DNA of 25,351 nucleotides from Candidatus Woesearchaeota archaeon (GCA_018303575.1 JAGVXW010000017.1:1-25351); one strand, 5' to 3'. Counted from the first letter of the stretch, positions 7,176-14,363 are shown. Notes: generated from the sequence alone by a model not told the origin. Numbers and translations: made by a program.

Positions 7176-7213
7176 GGCCGGATGTTCCTCCCTTTCTGAC
7201 ATCCGGCCTTTTT
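7176..7213 (+). terminator. Intrinsic-terminator-like hairpin after tRNA-Ile
   Basis: A 10-bp perfect stem GGCCGGATGT/ACATCCGGCC (7176-7185, 7199-7208) is followed at once by TTTTT (7209-7213). A second hairpin GTCGGGC/GCCCGAC (7157-7175) precedes it. It lies between tRNA-Ile and the converging small membrane gene (stop at 7234) and could serve either side. Confidence 0.6.
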
Positions 7214-7233
7214 CTTCCTTTTGTCAAAGAATT

Positions 7234-7467
7234 TCAGTCAATCGCCTTCGCCACGTCCTCGCTTATCTTCGACGTCTTGAGGAGGAAGGTGGTCATCGAG
7301 GCGTGGAAGAAGGTGACGAGCGTGCTGAACAAAATCCGCGCCGTGCCGGAAGCGCTGAGCGTTTCGGCGAACACCTTCTTCAGAATGAAAGCGTATACGG
7401 CCGTGGCGAAGAGGCTCGCGACATAGAAGGGGAGTTTCCGCTTGAGTTGGGCGAACAGCGGCTGCAT
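7234..7467 (-). CDS. Small two-span membrane protein, unknown function
   Basis: 77 aa from ATG 7467 (MQPLFAQLKRKLPF). Two hydrophobic segments are visible, FYVASLFATAVYAFIL and ARILFSTLVTFFHASMTTFL, separated by KKVFAETLSASG, with basic residues before the first. The upstream frame extends to 7554, but a TATA box (ATTTTTATACGG, about 7487-7498, minus strand) 25 nt before ATG 7467 points to a leaderless start there, and the extension would overlap the tRNA-Glu promoter and gene. I do not recognise the family. Confidence 0.7.
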   Translation of the reverse strand: MQPLFAQLKRKLPFYVASLFATAVYAFILKKVFAETLSASGTARILFSTLVTFFHASMTTFLLKTSKISEDVAKAID

Positions 7468-7530
7468 GTGGCTCCGTTTGGTTTGCCGTATAAAAATGTT
7501 TTTAAAGCGGGGAGAGACCCGCTGTCTATT

Positions 7531-7622
7531 GCTCCCGTGGTGTAGTCCGGTCAATCATCTCGGATTTTCGAGGCAAGAGCCAAAAACATCCGAGGACGTG
7601 GGTTCAAATCCCGCCGGGAGCG
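7531..7622 (+). tRNA. tRNA-Glu(UUC) with a 17-nt intron
   Basis: Acceptor GCTCCCG/CGGGAGC. The anticodon stem TCGGA/TCCGA holds T-T-TTC-G, intron, A38. The intron (7571-7587) is near the minimum possible size for a BHB: TTTT (32-35) pairs with AAAA, bulges CG|A and AC|A, and an intron hairpin GGC-AAGA-GCC. The discriminator reads G, unusual for this tRNA. TATA-like TTTTTAAAGC (about 7498-7507) precedes it. The last 19 bp overlap the 3' end of the converging gene 7604-8038. Confidence 0.93.
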
Positions 7623-8038
7623 CTTTTTTCCATATCAACGTAGAATGGCTGTCTAAGCCGCGTCCCCAATTTTCCAAAATAAGCGGATTTGACTTCCCCT
7701 TTCTCATCGATGATTTCGCACACTCTTACTCGATTCACTGAAGCATCTCCCATTAACCTTATCGCTAAAGTCTCCGGATAGAATGCAACGAGGTCTTGGT
7801 GCCGCCTAAAATACCCCACGCGAACGCGTTCGCCCTTATCCAATCTTGCCGCTACCCCCTCTAAAATATATTTTTCACCAACACCTTCCAGCTTAAAATG
7901 GGTCTCTGGAGGGTCTCGAGATGCTAGAGCAAAAGAAGAAGAAACAATGCCTTCAATGTCTTTTCTTTCAGACTCGCCTCTTTGGAGAACAATATAGACT
8001 GGCCCCCTCTGGTCGACGACAACATCTCCCGTTTTCAT
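7604..8038 (-). CDS. Unknown protein, paralogue of the protein at 8752-9105
   Basis: 144 aa, no signal or membrane segment. Residues about 28-115 align with the first gene of the same operon: IEGIV...THFKLEGVGEKYILEG...ARLDKGERVRVGYF...RVRVCEIIDEKGEVKSAYF against IEGII...EFTLEGSEQEYVIER...LRLDKGEKVRITYV...QVHICDIVADGGGSKFIYF. The alternating pattern suggests a small all-beta domain; an OB-like or SH3-like barrel is a guess. An ATGA overlap (8035-8038) couples it to the upstream gene. Its last codons lie on the complement of the tRNA-Glu 3' end, so mRNA and tRNA precursors are antisense there; a shorter true product cannot be excluded. Confidence 0.75.
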   Translation of the reverse strand: MKTGDVVVDQRGPVYIVLQRGESERKDIEGIVSSSFALASRDPPETHFKLEGVGEKYILEGVAARLDKGERVRVGYFRRHQDLVAFYPETLAIRLMGDASVNRVRVCEIIDEKGEVKSAYFGKLGTRLRQPFYVDMEKSAPGGI

Positions 8039-8748
8039 GGCTTCTCTGGCCGAGGTTTAAGGCGATACACGAGAGTATTCGCTTTCAGGATTCTTTCTCT
8101 ATCATAGGCCACTACCGTAGCCGCATCAATTCCATTTGACCAAAACCTCTCTTTTGCCAATGGTGTTTCGACTTTTGGGAGGATCGGAAGCTCATGCTCC
8201 ATCACTTCCTTACGCCCTGAGAAGTGTGTTAGCATTATATCGAAGTATTTTACAAGTTCGCCCATGCGCTCCTCTGCCTTGAATCCCGTCACATATTCGG
8301 GCGTTCTCATCCCGACTAGATACTCCGGACGCATGTATCGCCATCCCTCTTTTCCCCCTTTTTGCTCCCTTTCGAGGATCGCTTCCAAATCCTGAATACT
8401 GCCTTGCCAGAGGCCGACCACTCCCCCTTGTTTTTTCCCATCTCGCTTCACAGCCTGCCTGGCGTGCCCGACATCCAAGCTCAAGTAGAGTTCCGACATT
8501 TTGGGATCATGAACCCATGCATTTCCTAATACCAGGAAAATCTCTTCCGGAGTGTACGCCCTACAATCACACACGCAGTTTCTGAAGCTTTCATCGCTCC
8601 CCAGCCCAAGAACCGCAGCAACGAGATCGGGGTTTCTTTCAAGAACCCGTTCCATCGCCAAAGCTACGCTCTTTATTCCCAACGGGGCATAGGTAAAATG
8701 TCGAGTGATATTCGGACCATAGCGTTGCTTCGGAGTTTCTTTGGCCAT
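8035..8748 (-). CDS. Unknown 237-aa protein, middle gene of a three-gene operon
   Basis: Not recognised. Soluble, mixed charge, no membrane segment. Notable stretches: ITRHFTYAPLGIKSVALAMERVLERN near the start, a cysteine cluster CVCDC at about residues 58-62, LYLSLDVGHARQAV around 88-101, and a C-terminal LVYRLKPRPEKP. The CVCDC cluster could bind metal or form a disulphide; nothing here proves either. It starts 3 nt after the stop of the upstream gene and overlaps the downstream gene by 4 bp, so all three are surely one transcript. Being flanked by two members of one family suggests that it works with both. Confidence 0.8.
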   Translation of the reverse strand: MAKETPKQRYGPNITRHFTYAPLGIKSVALAMERVLERNPDLVAAVLGLGSDESFRNCVCDCRAYTPEEIFLVLGNAWVHDPKMSELYLSLDVGHARQAVKRDGKKQGGVVGLWQGSIQDLEAILEREQKGGKEGWRYMRPEYLVGMRTPEYVTGFKAEERMGELVKYFDIMLTHFSGRKEVMEHELPILPKVETPLAKERFWSNGIDAATVVAYDRERILKANTLVYRLKPRPEKP

Positions 8749-8751
8749 TCT

Positions 8752-9105
8752 TCAAACCCCCTTCTGCGGTCCCAAAAGCAAAGCATGATTGAAATAGATA
8801 AATTTGGACCCACCTCCGTCGGCCACGATGTCGCAGATATGCACTTGGCGGCGCTCAATCACAGGGCCGTCGGGCTTATTGCCATAGTTATCATCCTGAA
8901 AAAATTCTGAAACATAAGTTATCCGGACTTTTTCTCCTTTATCCAGACGCAGGAGATCCCTCTCTATAACATATTCCTGTTCGCTTCCTTCTAGGGTAAA
9001 CTCGGTTGCAATTCTAATATCGCCATAGGGATATATCGCCGCCTCCGCTCTCTTTATGATTCCCTCGATTTCCATGCGTCCGGATTCCCCGATTTTCACA
9101 GCCAT
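8752..9105 (-). CDS. Unknown protein, first gene of the operon, paralogue of 7604-8038
   Basis: 117 aa. Shares the core pattern of the third gene (IEGII, LRLDKGEKVRITYV, RRQVHICDIV, KFIYF) and looks like a compact beta domain with a variable insert (SEFFQDDNYGNKPDGPVIE). The start at ATG 9105 has a good Shine-Dalgarno-like GGTGAG 5 nt upstream, and a minus-strand TATA box AATTTTATAGG (about 9150-9160) allows a leader of about 20 nt. Promoter shared back-to-back with the Lrp-type gene at 9210, which makes that regulator a candidate for controlling the operon. Confidence 0.8.
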   Translation of the reverse strand: MAVKIGESGRMEIEGIIKRAEAAIYPYGDIRIATEFTLEGSEQEYVIERDLLRLDKGEKVRITYVSEFFQDDNYGNKPDGPVIERRQVHICDIVADGGGSKFIYFNHALLLGPQKGV

Positions 9106-9209
9106 CTGTTCTCACCGCCCAGGAGAACTTTCCAAGAAATAATAATTATCCTATAAAATTTTTTTCAAAAAATGGATATGTTTATATAAAAAACCAGATT
9201 TATGAGTTT

Positions 9210-10163
9210 ATGAACCTCGATTTGAAGGACCGCAAGCTGCTCTACTGGCTCGACCAGGACAGCCGCGCGACGAACAAGCGCCTCGGAAAGCTTGTAGGAT
9301 TGACTGAACAGGCTGTCGGCTATCGCATCAAACGATTGCAAGAGCAGGGCGTCATCAAGCGCTTCGTCACCTTTGTCGACGCGTTGAGCCTGGGCTACCA
9401 GCACTACAAGGTCTTCGTCAAGCTTCAGTACACGTCCGAAGAAATCGAGGAAAAGATTATTGCAACCTTGGTCGCGCATCCCAACGTGCGCTGGGTTGTC
9501 TCGACGGGCGGGCTCTACGACCTCAGCTTTTCCGTTCTCGCGAAATCGCCAACGGAGTTCTCCGACCTATTCAGAAAAATGATCCCCTCCTGGGGCAAAT
9601 ACATTGGAGAGCAGATGATTGCACTCAACGTTCGCTCTCCGGGATTCACGCGCGACTGGCTCCTTGGAAAAAAGATCTCAATGAGAAGAGAATATGGCGG
9701 AATCCAGCAGAATGTGGACGCGCTCAGCCTTCGGATCCTCAAGCTGCTCTCCCAGGACGCGAGGATGAATGTCGTCGACATCGCGCGGAGATTGCAGACA
9801 AGCGTGGACAAGGTTACCCACCGGCTCAGAAAACTCAAAACAGGGGTCATCGCCGGCTTCACCCTGCAGCTTGATCTCTCCAAACTTGGCTACGAATATT
9901 ACAGCGTCTTTCTACGCATGCCCTCTGTCTCCGAGAATGCCCTTCTCGCCTTCGCAGAGTCGCACCCTGGCATCCTGTACGTCGTCAAGACCATTGGCAG
10001 CTACGATTTCCAGCTTGAATGCGAAGTGCAAAATTATGTGGAACTCGAGCGCCTCCTGAAGGAATTCCGTCCCGCTTTCGCGGCATCATTAAAAGATTTC
10101 GAGGTTCTTCGAGTTACAAAAGAGCATAAATATGACTTCTTTCCTTTCGCGATAGGCGCTTAG
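9210..10163 (+). CDS. Lrp/AsnC-family regulator with the whole unit duplicated
   Basis: 317 aa made of two Lrp-like units. Unit 1: winged HTH at about residues 1-50 (LDLKDRKLLYWLDQDSRATN, then LVGLTEQAVGYRIKRL), followed by a beta-alpha-beta ligand domain (YKVFVKLQYTS...WVVSTGGLYDLSFSVL). Unit 2: HTH at about 165-215 (LSLRILKLLSQDARMNVVDI, then LQTSVDKVTHRLRKL) and a second ligand domain (YYSVFLRMP...VVKTIGSYDFQLECEV). Single-unit Lrp proteins are about 150 aa. TATA box TTTATATAAA (9181-9190) lies about 22-28 nt before ATG 9210, so the mRNA is leaderless. Its stop overlaps the stop of the converging AbrB-PhoU gene (10160-10163). Confidence 0.92.
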   Translation: MNLDLKDRKLLYWLDQDSRATNKRLGKLVGLTEQAVGYRIKRLQEQGVIKRFVTFVDALSLGYQHYKVFVKLQYTSEEIEEKIIATLVAHPNVRWVVSTGGLYDLSFSVLAKSPTEFSDLFRKMIPSWGKYIGEQMIALNVRSPGFTRDWLLGKKISMRREYGGIQQNVDALSLRILKLLSQDARMNVVDIARRLQTSVDKVTHRLRKLKTGVIAGFTLQLDLSKLGYEYYSVFLRMPSVSENALLAFAESHPGILYVVKTIGSYDFQLECEVQNYVELERLLKEFRPAFAASLKDFEVLRVTKEHKYDFFPFAIGA

Positions 10164-10981
10164 GTCGGGATGAGGCTCTGCCTGCCCTCGCTTCCAGGGA
10201 AAAGCGACCGCAGGAACCTGACGAGATCCAGGATCCGGAGAATCTGGCTCGTGAAAAGCAGGGTCGCCTGGCTTGTCTCGGCAAGGGCCTGGAACTGCTG
10301 CCTCTCCTTCTCGACATTCCCGTTCGCCGCCACAGCCTTGGCGAGCAGCTGGAACCCTCTCCGGAGATGGATGGCCGGCAGCTCCTTGCCCGCCCTCATC
10401 AGGTGGAGGATATCTTCCAGCCGCATGAGGATCTCTATGAAAGCGCTCTCCTCAGCCGGGCTCTTGAAGAGGTCCTTTCTCGAGGCGATGCGCCTGCAGT
10501 AGGCCCACCAGCGATGGACATTCACGTGCTGGTTCGGGTCGTCGAGCATCACCTCCAGGCCCAGGACCATCTTCCGGAAATACTGGCCGAAATCCCTCGT
10601 CTCGCAGACGCAGGTGTTCTTCAGCTCTATCCCATCTTCTGACCTGCCGATCAGCTCCCATCCCAGATACCCCCGCTCGAGCGCCTCCATAACCACAAGC
10701 AGGTCCTCCCGGCGCGGAACCGAGACAGCCACCCTGTTGACGCCGTTCACGAACAGGAAGAGCAGATATGCATTGATGCTTTCCGCGCTGATGCCTGAGA
10801 GGTCCGCTTTCCTCTTCTGCTCAGGCTCCCCCTCTCTTGGCAGCACCCTGAGGCCTCCGCCATCCTCGACAATCCGCACCCTCGACCCTTTCCCCAGCTG
10901 GTGCTTCCGTGCCCAGCCCGCCGGAAGGCTGAGCGTCAGGGCGCGCCGCCCCTGCACGACGAGCTTCCGGTACTCTTCCAT
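10160..10981 (-). CDS. AbrB-PhoU-type regulator
   Basis: 273 aa. The N-terminus (EEYRKLVVQGRRALTLSLP, then WARKHQLGKGSRVRIVEDGG) is a SpoVT/AbrB swapped-hairpin DNA-binding domain, residues about 2-48. The rest is largely helical, resembling archaeal PhoU-domain proteins with this fusion (for example MRLEDILHLMRAGKELPAIH and QFQALAETSQATLLFTSQIL). Those proteins are usually linked to phosphate uptake control; no phosphate transporter lies nearby, so the ligand here is open. A minus-strand TATA box ACATAAATACC (about 11003-11013) gives a leaderless start at ATG 10981. The stop codon overlaps that of the Lrp gene. Confidence 0.85.
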   Translation of the reverse strand: MEEYRKLVVQGRRALTLSLPAGWARKHQLGKGSRVRIVEDGGGLRVLPREGEPEQKRKADLSGISAESINAYLLFLFVNGVNRVAVSVPRREDLLVVMEALERGYLGWELIGRSEDGIELKNTCVCETRDFGQYFRKMVLGLEVMLDDPNQHVNVHRWWAYCRRIASRKDLFKSPAEESAFIEILMRLEDILHLMRAGKELPAIHLRRGFQLLAKAVAANGNVEKERQQFQALAETSQATLLFTSQILRILDLVRFLRSLFPGSEGRQSLIPT

Positions 10982-11067
10982 GGGTCGTTTATCCGGGGCG
11001 CTGGTATTTATGTGTTCTTATTTGCACCCACTCTGAAGGAGATAACTTTTATCTTCTTCTGGGAGTG

Positions 11068-11146
11068 AGTATAGAGCAGTCTATACTTTCTATAAAGCAG
11101 AAATATATATTGGTATACCAAAAGATATACCCACATCCTTTGGAGG
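11068..11146 (+). promoter_or_regulatory. Promoter with two palindromes upstream of the surface-protein genes
   Basis: AGTATAGA-gcag-TCTATACT is a perfect inverted repeat at 11068-11087, upstream of the TATA box (AAATATATATT, about 11101-11111). A second perfect palindrome TTGGTATACCAA (11110-11121) covers the zone just after the TATA box, and a related half GATATACC follows at 11124-11131. Shine-Dalgarno GGAGG is at 11142-11146. Such placement fits operators for a dimeric repressor or activator; the regulator is unknown. Confidence 0.65.
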
Positions 11147-11153
11147 CATCACC

Positions 11154-12668
11154 ATGAAAAAAATGTTCTTCCTGACACTGACGGTCTTCCTGCTCCTGCT
11201 TTTCCTGATCGGCGGGGCGGCCTACTCCAACGGCAAAGCCGTCATCTCGGAGCCCAGCATCGACTGGGTCTCCCACACGGAATACTGGGGCGGAGACGAC
11301 GCGTCAACGATCGTCCGGCTCGCCGATTACCGCGGAAGCCCTTTTGATGTGGACAGCTGCAGCGCGACTATCCTGTATCCCAACAAGAACGTCTGGGTCA
11401 GCAACGCCCCGCTTTCCGAGTCCGGCATAGCCGGGAACTGGTACCGGACCGATCCGCTCCCGAACATCAACGGCACCTATGAGCAGGAAGTAACTTGCCA
11501 GTACAGTGGCAAGTCGATCACCACCTCCCAATCGTTCCACGTCAACCCCGCCCTGGAGCGGATCAAGACCGTTGACAAGGAGCTGGTGGCCCTCGACGCC
11601 AACCTCAGGGAAGTCAACCTCACCCTCATCGGCACCGTGGACTCAGCGACAGCGTCCCTGACCACCTCGCTGAACGTGACCGAGACCAACCTGCAGAGCC
11701 TGATGAACACCATCCATTCCGACCTGGCGGCCCAGATCCAGACCAATGGCGGCAACCTGTCGAGCCAGCTGGACGACGCCGAGGCCACGGTCGTGCTGAG
11801 GCTCTCTGAGACGAACGCCTCGCTCACGAGCCGGGTGGCCCTGGCCGAGGCCAACCTCGATTCCCTCATCGACGCGGTGCAGGCGGATCTCCAGGCCAGG
11901 CTCGCGGCAGTCAACGCGAGCACCGACGCACGGATCGCCCTCGCGCAGACCACCCTCAGCGCGGAGCTCCTGTCGGCGAGACAGGCCATCCTGTCCAGCA
12001 TCTCGAATTCCACGACCACCCTCTCCGACCTTGTGAGCGTGGCGAGCGTCGACATCCAGACCCAGCTCGCTGCAGTGAACGCCGACCTCAACTCGAAGAT
12101 CTCCGTGACCAACCTGTCGCTTTCGGGGCTGATCGGCACCACGGGCAACCAGATCACCACGCAGCTGGCGGCGGCGAACGCGTCCCTGGGCACGCTGATG
12201 AACTCTCTTGTGAGCGATGTGCAGTCCACCCTCGCGGCCTACCTGCCCGACATCCAGAGCACGGCGAACGACGTCTACAATGACACCCAGTGGCTGCTGA
12301 CGAACGCCATGAACCAGGACGACCGGGCGGCGATTGACGCGCGCTTTGACTCGGTGGACAGCAACCTCGAGACGCTGAAGGCCCTGTGCGGAGACGCGCT
12401 GACGAACAGCTCCACGCTGTGCCAGCAGGTCTACACGACCATCAGCCTGGTCAACACAGCCAGAAGCGAGCAGCTGAGTTACTACAGCTCGCTGGCCACC
12501 ACGACGACCAACACCTGGGACCTGCTCAGCGGCGACATCACCACCAACATCAACACCGCCCTGGCGAGATTGGGCATCATCCAAAGCCAGACCACGCTGA
12601 TCAACGAGACGGTCCAGGCCATCCGCACGGACCAGATCGAGCAGGTGAAGATCTCAGTAATCTCGTGA
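11154..12668 (+). CDS. Secreted long-stalk surface protein (beta domain plus coiled coil)
   Basis: 504 aa. Signal peptide or N-terminal anchor: MKKMFFLTLTVFLLLLFLIG then GAAYSNGKA. Residues about 35-130 form a beta domain with two conserved cysteines (DSCSATILYPN and EVTCQYSG). From about 130 to 400 runs a helical stalk rich in Leu, Ala, Asn, Ser and Thr with repeating LxxxNASL-like units, likely coiled coil, and dense N-X-S/T sequons suited to archaeal N-glycosylation. Another cysteine pair follows (KALCGDALTNSSTLCQQ). No C-terminal membrane anchor. The start has GGAGG 7 nt upstream. Probably exported and attached through its N-terminus or by partners. The next gene shares the beta domain. 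Confidence 0.85.
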   Translation: MKKMFFLTLTVFLLLLFLIGGAAYSNGKAVISEPSIDWVSHTEYWGGDDASTIVRLADYRGSPFDVDSCSATILYPNKNVWVSNAPLSESGIAGNWYRTDPLPNINGTYEQEVTCQYSGKSITTSQSFHVNPALERIKTVDKELVALDANLREVNLTLIGTVDSATASLTTSLNVTETNLQSLMNTIHSDLAAQIQTNGGNLSSQLDDAEATVVLRLSETNASLTSRVALAEANLDSLIDAVQADLQARLAAVNASTDARIALAQTTLSAELLSARQAILSSISNSTTTLSDLVSVASVDIQTQLAAVNADLNSKISVTNLSLSGLIGTTGNQITTQLAAANASLGTLMNSLVSDVQSTLAAYLPDIQSTANDVYNDTQWLLTNAMNQDDRAAIDARFDSVDSNLETLKALCGDALTNSSTLCQQVYTTISLVNTARSEQLSYYSSLATTTTNTWDLLSGDITTNINTALARLGIIQSQTTLINETVQAIRTDQIEQVKISVIS

Positions 12669-12678
12669 GCATGGCTCC

Positions 12679-13404
12679 ATGCATGACCCCGCCCTGCCTC
12701 CCAGAACGCGCCTGCGCAAGGTCGCTCTGGTAGGCGGCGGCGTCTTTCTTTTTTTTCTTGCCGCGTTCCTCATCCGGGCCCTGGTCAGCTTCGGGAGCCC
12801 CCCCTTCCTCGACATGGTCTCGGGAACGGAGTACATCAGCGGCGAGTACGGCCAGGTGATCGCCCGGCTGACCGACCGCTCAGACAACCCCATCGCCGAC
12901 GCGTCCTGCACCGTCACGGTCGTCTATCCTGACAAGAGCTACTTCCTCCTCGACGCGGCGATGCAGCAATCGGCCGAGCCTGGCAACTACTACCGCGAGT
13001 TCACCACCCCCACCATCACCGGGATCTACGAGGAGACCGTCACGTGCTCGTTCACGCGCCTGGGGAAGCCTTCCGCCATAAAGATCTCCAGCTCCTTCCA
13101 CGTCTCTGTCGCGCTCAACTTCATCGTCGACCTTTCCATCCGGGAGCGGGAGCATTACGATGATCTGCTCCGGCGCATCAACGCAACCTACGAGGAGCTG
13201 CTCCGGCAGTTCACCGAGTCCAACCTCAATTTCAACCAGATCAACGAGAGCATCAAGAGCGGCTACCAGGGCCTCTCCGGCGAGGTCCAGCAGCAGTTCA
13301 ACCAGACCAACACCATCCTCACGACCCAGAACCAGGATCTTTACGCCGACCTCCGCGACCTCGGCGCCGCATACATCAACATCTTCGGGGTGCCCCAGCC
13401 GTAG
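12679..13404 (+). CDS. Membrane-anchored surface protein sharing the beta domain
   Basis: 241 aa. A short cytoplasmic basic start (PPRTRLRKVA) precedes one membrane span (LVGGGVFLFFLAAFLIRALV), so it is probably a type II anchored protein. Residues about 43-145 repeat the upstream beta domain: DMVSGTEYISGEYGQVIARL, ASCTVTVVYPDKS, NYYREF and EETVTCSF align with the matching pieces there, cysteines included. A shorter polar helical region with sequons follows (INATYEELL, ESNLNFNQINESI). It starts 10 nt after the upstream stop, so the two form an operon; a complex of one stalk and one anchor is a reasonable inference. Confidence 0.85.
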   Translation: MHDPALPPRTRLRKVALVGGGVFLFFLAAFLIRALVSFGSPPFLDMVSGTEYISGEYGQVIARLTDRSDNPIADASCTVTVVYPDKSYFLLDAAMQQSAEPGNYYREFTTPTITGIYEETVTCSFTRLGKPSAIKISSSFHVSVALNFIVDLSIREREHYDDLLRRINATYEELLRQFTESNLNFNQINESIKSGYQGLSGEVQQQFNQTNTILTTQNQDLYADLRDLGAAYINIFGVPQP

Positions 13405-13448
13405 GCCAAAGAAAATTCTTAAATACTGCCCTCTCTTCGCGCCTGCGC

Positions 13449-13865
13449 ATGGTTGATTACGCGAGGCTTAAGGATCCGATCTCTGAGATTGTCAAGGCAG
13501 ATGGAAGATATCCCTTTGGCGCCTATGCTGCGGTTTTTGAGGGGCTCGAGCGTGGCTTGGCCGCAGAGCATGTCAAGCGGCATCTGACGCCCGAAGAGTT
13601 GGTTCAAGGCATCGCGAAATATGTCGCCACGGAATTTGGCTTCCTTGCTCGCACGGTGGTGGAGGATTTGAGATTAAGAATCAAAGCCGATCTTCGCACT
13701 GTTGTTGAAACTCTCTCCCAGTGCAAGCTTCTCGTGCTGAGTCCCGCCAATCTCGAAGGCATCGCCGCCTTGCCTCGCCCGTTCCTCGTCTATGTTGATG
13801 ACGCGGTCGAGAATGATCTTCTGGCGAATTCGCCTAGGATCGAGCCAACGAGATTCCATCTTTAA
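13449..13865 (+). CDS. Minf_1886-like protein with an atypical C-terminus
   Basis: 138 aa. Residues 10-90 follow the pattern of the uncharacterised Minf_1886 family: ISEIVKADGRYPFGAYAAVFEGLE, then HLTPEELVQGIAKYVATEFG and LARTVVEDLRLRIKADLRTVV in order. The family normally continues with a short acidic end; here the tail is CKLLVLSPANLEGIAALPRP and onward, which I cannot match. The minus strand is also open across this tail (13674-13871), so a converging small gene or a frame change there is possible. TATA box CTTAAATAC (about 13418-13426) precedes ATG 13449 at leaderless distance. Confidence 0.6.
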   Translation: MVDYARLKDPISEIVKADGRYPFGAYAAVFEGLERGLAAEHVKRHLTPEELVQGIAKYVATEFGFLARTVVEDLRLRIKADLRTVVETLSQCKLLVLSPANLEGIAALPRPFLVYVDDAVENDLLANSPRIEPTRFHL

Positions 13866-13903
13866 TAACAATCATTTTATATTTGGAGCGTTAGAGCGGA
13901 TTC

Positions 13904-14158
13904 ATGGACACGATCTCCCTCATCGGCTTCACGGCCGCGACGTTGACAACCTTCTCCTTCCTGCCGCAAGTCGTGAAAATCTGGAAGACGAAACGTGCTC
14001 AAGACTTATCCCTGCTCACGTTCTCGATTTATTTCGTCGGCATCTGCCTCTGGTTCACGTATGGATTGTTGAGAAAAGACCCGGTACTGATCTTTGCGAA
14101 CACGATCATGATTCTCTTGGCCGGAAGCATCCTCGCGCTAAAAATAAAATACGGATGA
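13904..14158 (+). CDS. SemiSWEET-type sugar transporter (three-span PQ-loop protein)
   Basis: 84 aa with three membrane helices: LIGFTAATLTTFSFLPQVVK, LLTFSIYFVGICLWFTYGLL and LIFANTIMILLAGSILALKI. The PQ motif in helix 1 (SFLPQ) and the following KIWKTKRAQDLS loop are diagnostic. SemiSWEETs work as homodimers moving small sugars down their gradient. TATA box TTTTATATTTGG (about 13873-13884) gives a leaderless start at ATG 13904. Followed directly by a double hairpin. Confidence 0.95.
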   Translation: MDTISLIGFTAATLTTFSFLPQVVKIWKTKRAQDLSLLTFSIYFVGICLWFTYGLLRKDPVLIFANTIMILLAGSILALKIKYG

Positions 14159-14218
14159 CGAAAACCGCATCTTCGTGCGGTTTTCGGAATTGACAAAATG
14201 GGGCCATCATTTTGTCAA
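14159..14218. terminator. Two tandem hairpins after the SemiSWEET gene
   Basis: CGAAAACCGCA/TGCGGTTTTCG (14159-14169, 14176-14186; 11 bp, loop TCTTCG) begins one base after the stop. A second stem TTGACAAAATG/CATTTTGTCAA (14190-14200, 14208-14218) follows. There is no long T-run, so this may be an RNA-stability or bidirectional end element between the SemiSWEET gene and the converging micro-ORFs. Confidence 0.6.
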
Positions 14219-14223
14219 TGAAA

Positions 14224-14292
14224 TCAGATCCAGTGCGCCCTTCTCTTGTTCTTCATCCGCAAATACCGTATCCATTCTTCCTCGGGGCTCAT
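14224..14292 (-). CDS. Candidate micro-protein, second of a coupled pair
   Basis: 22 aa: MSPEEEWIRYLRMKNKRRAH then WI. Acidic start, basic and aromatic end, likely one helix. Its ATG overlaps the stop of the upstream micro-ORF (ATGA at 14289-14292), as in translationally coupled genes. Function unknown. The support is its context: a promoter and an ideal ribosome-binding site serve the pair. Confidence 0.45.
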   Translation of the reverse strand: MSPEEEWIRYLRMKNKRRAHWI

Positions 14293-14363
14293 GCCATCTC
14301 GCCCCTGCAGGAAACATAGAGGAAGGGAAACCCTTCCTCCCGAGGTGCAAGTTCACATCCCAT
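14289..14363 (-). CDS. Candidate micro-protein with an ideal Shine-Dalgarno
   Basis: 24 aa: MGCELAPREEGFPFLYVSCR then GEMA. GGAGGTGAT (complement of 14367-14375), three bases from ATG 14363, matches the 16S 3' end in this window over nine bases, stronger than for most genes here. A minus-strand TATA box GGTATTAATAAATCG (14402-14416) sits about 47 nt upstream, fitting a 20-nt leader. Two cysteines. It may be a real small protein or a leader peptide controlling the second ORF. Confidence 0.5.
   Translation of the reverse strand: MGCELAPREEGFPFLYVSCRGEMA

Noticed and set aside
11477..12584. Two long minus-strand frames opposite the stalk protein
   Set aside because: They mirror its GC-rich repetitive codons; the plus-strand gene has a promoter, Shine-Dalgarno and signal peptide.
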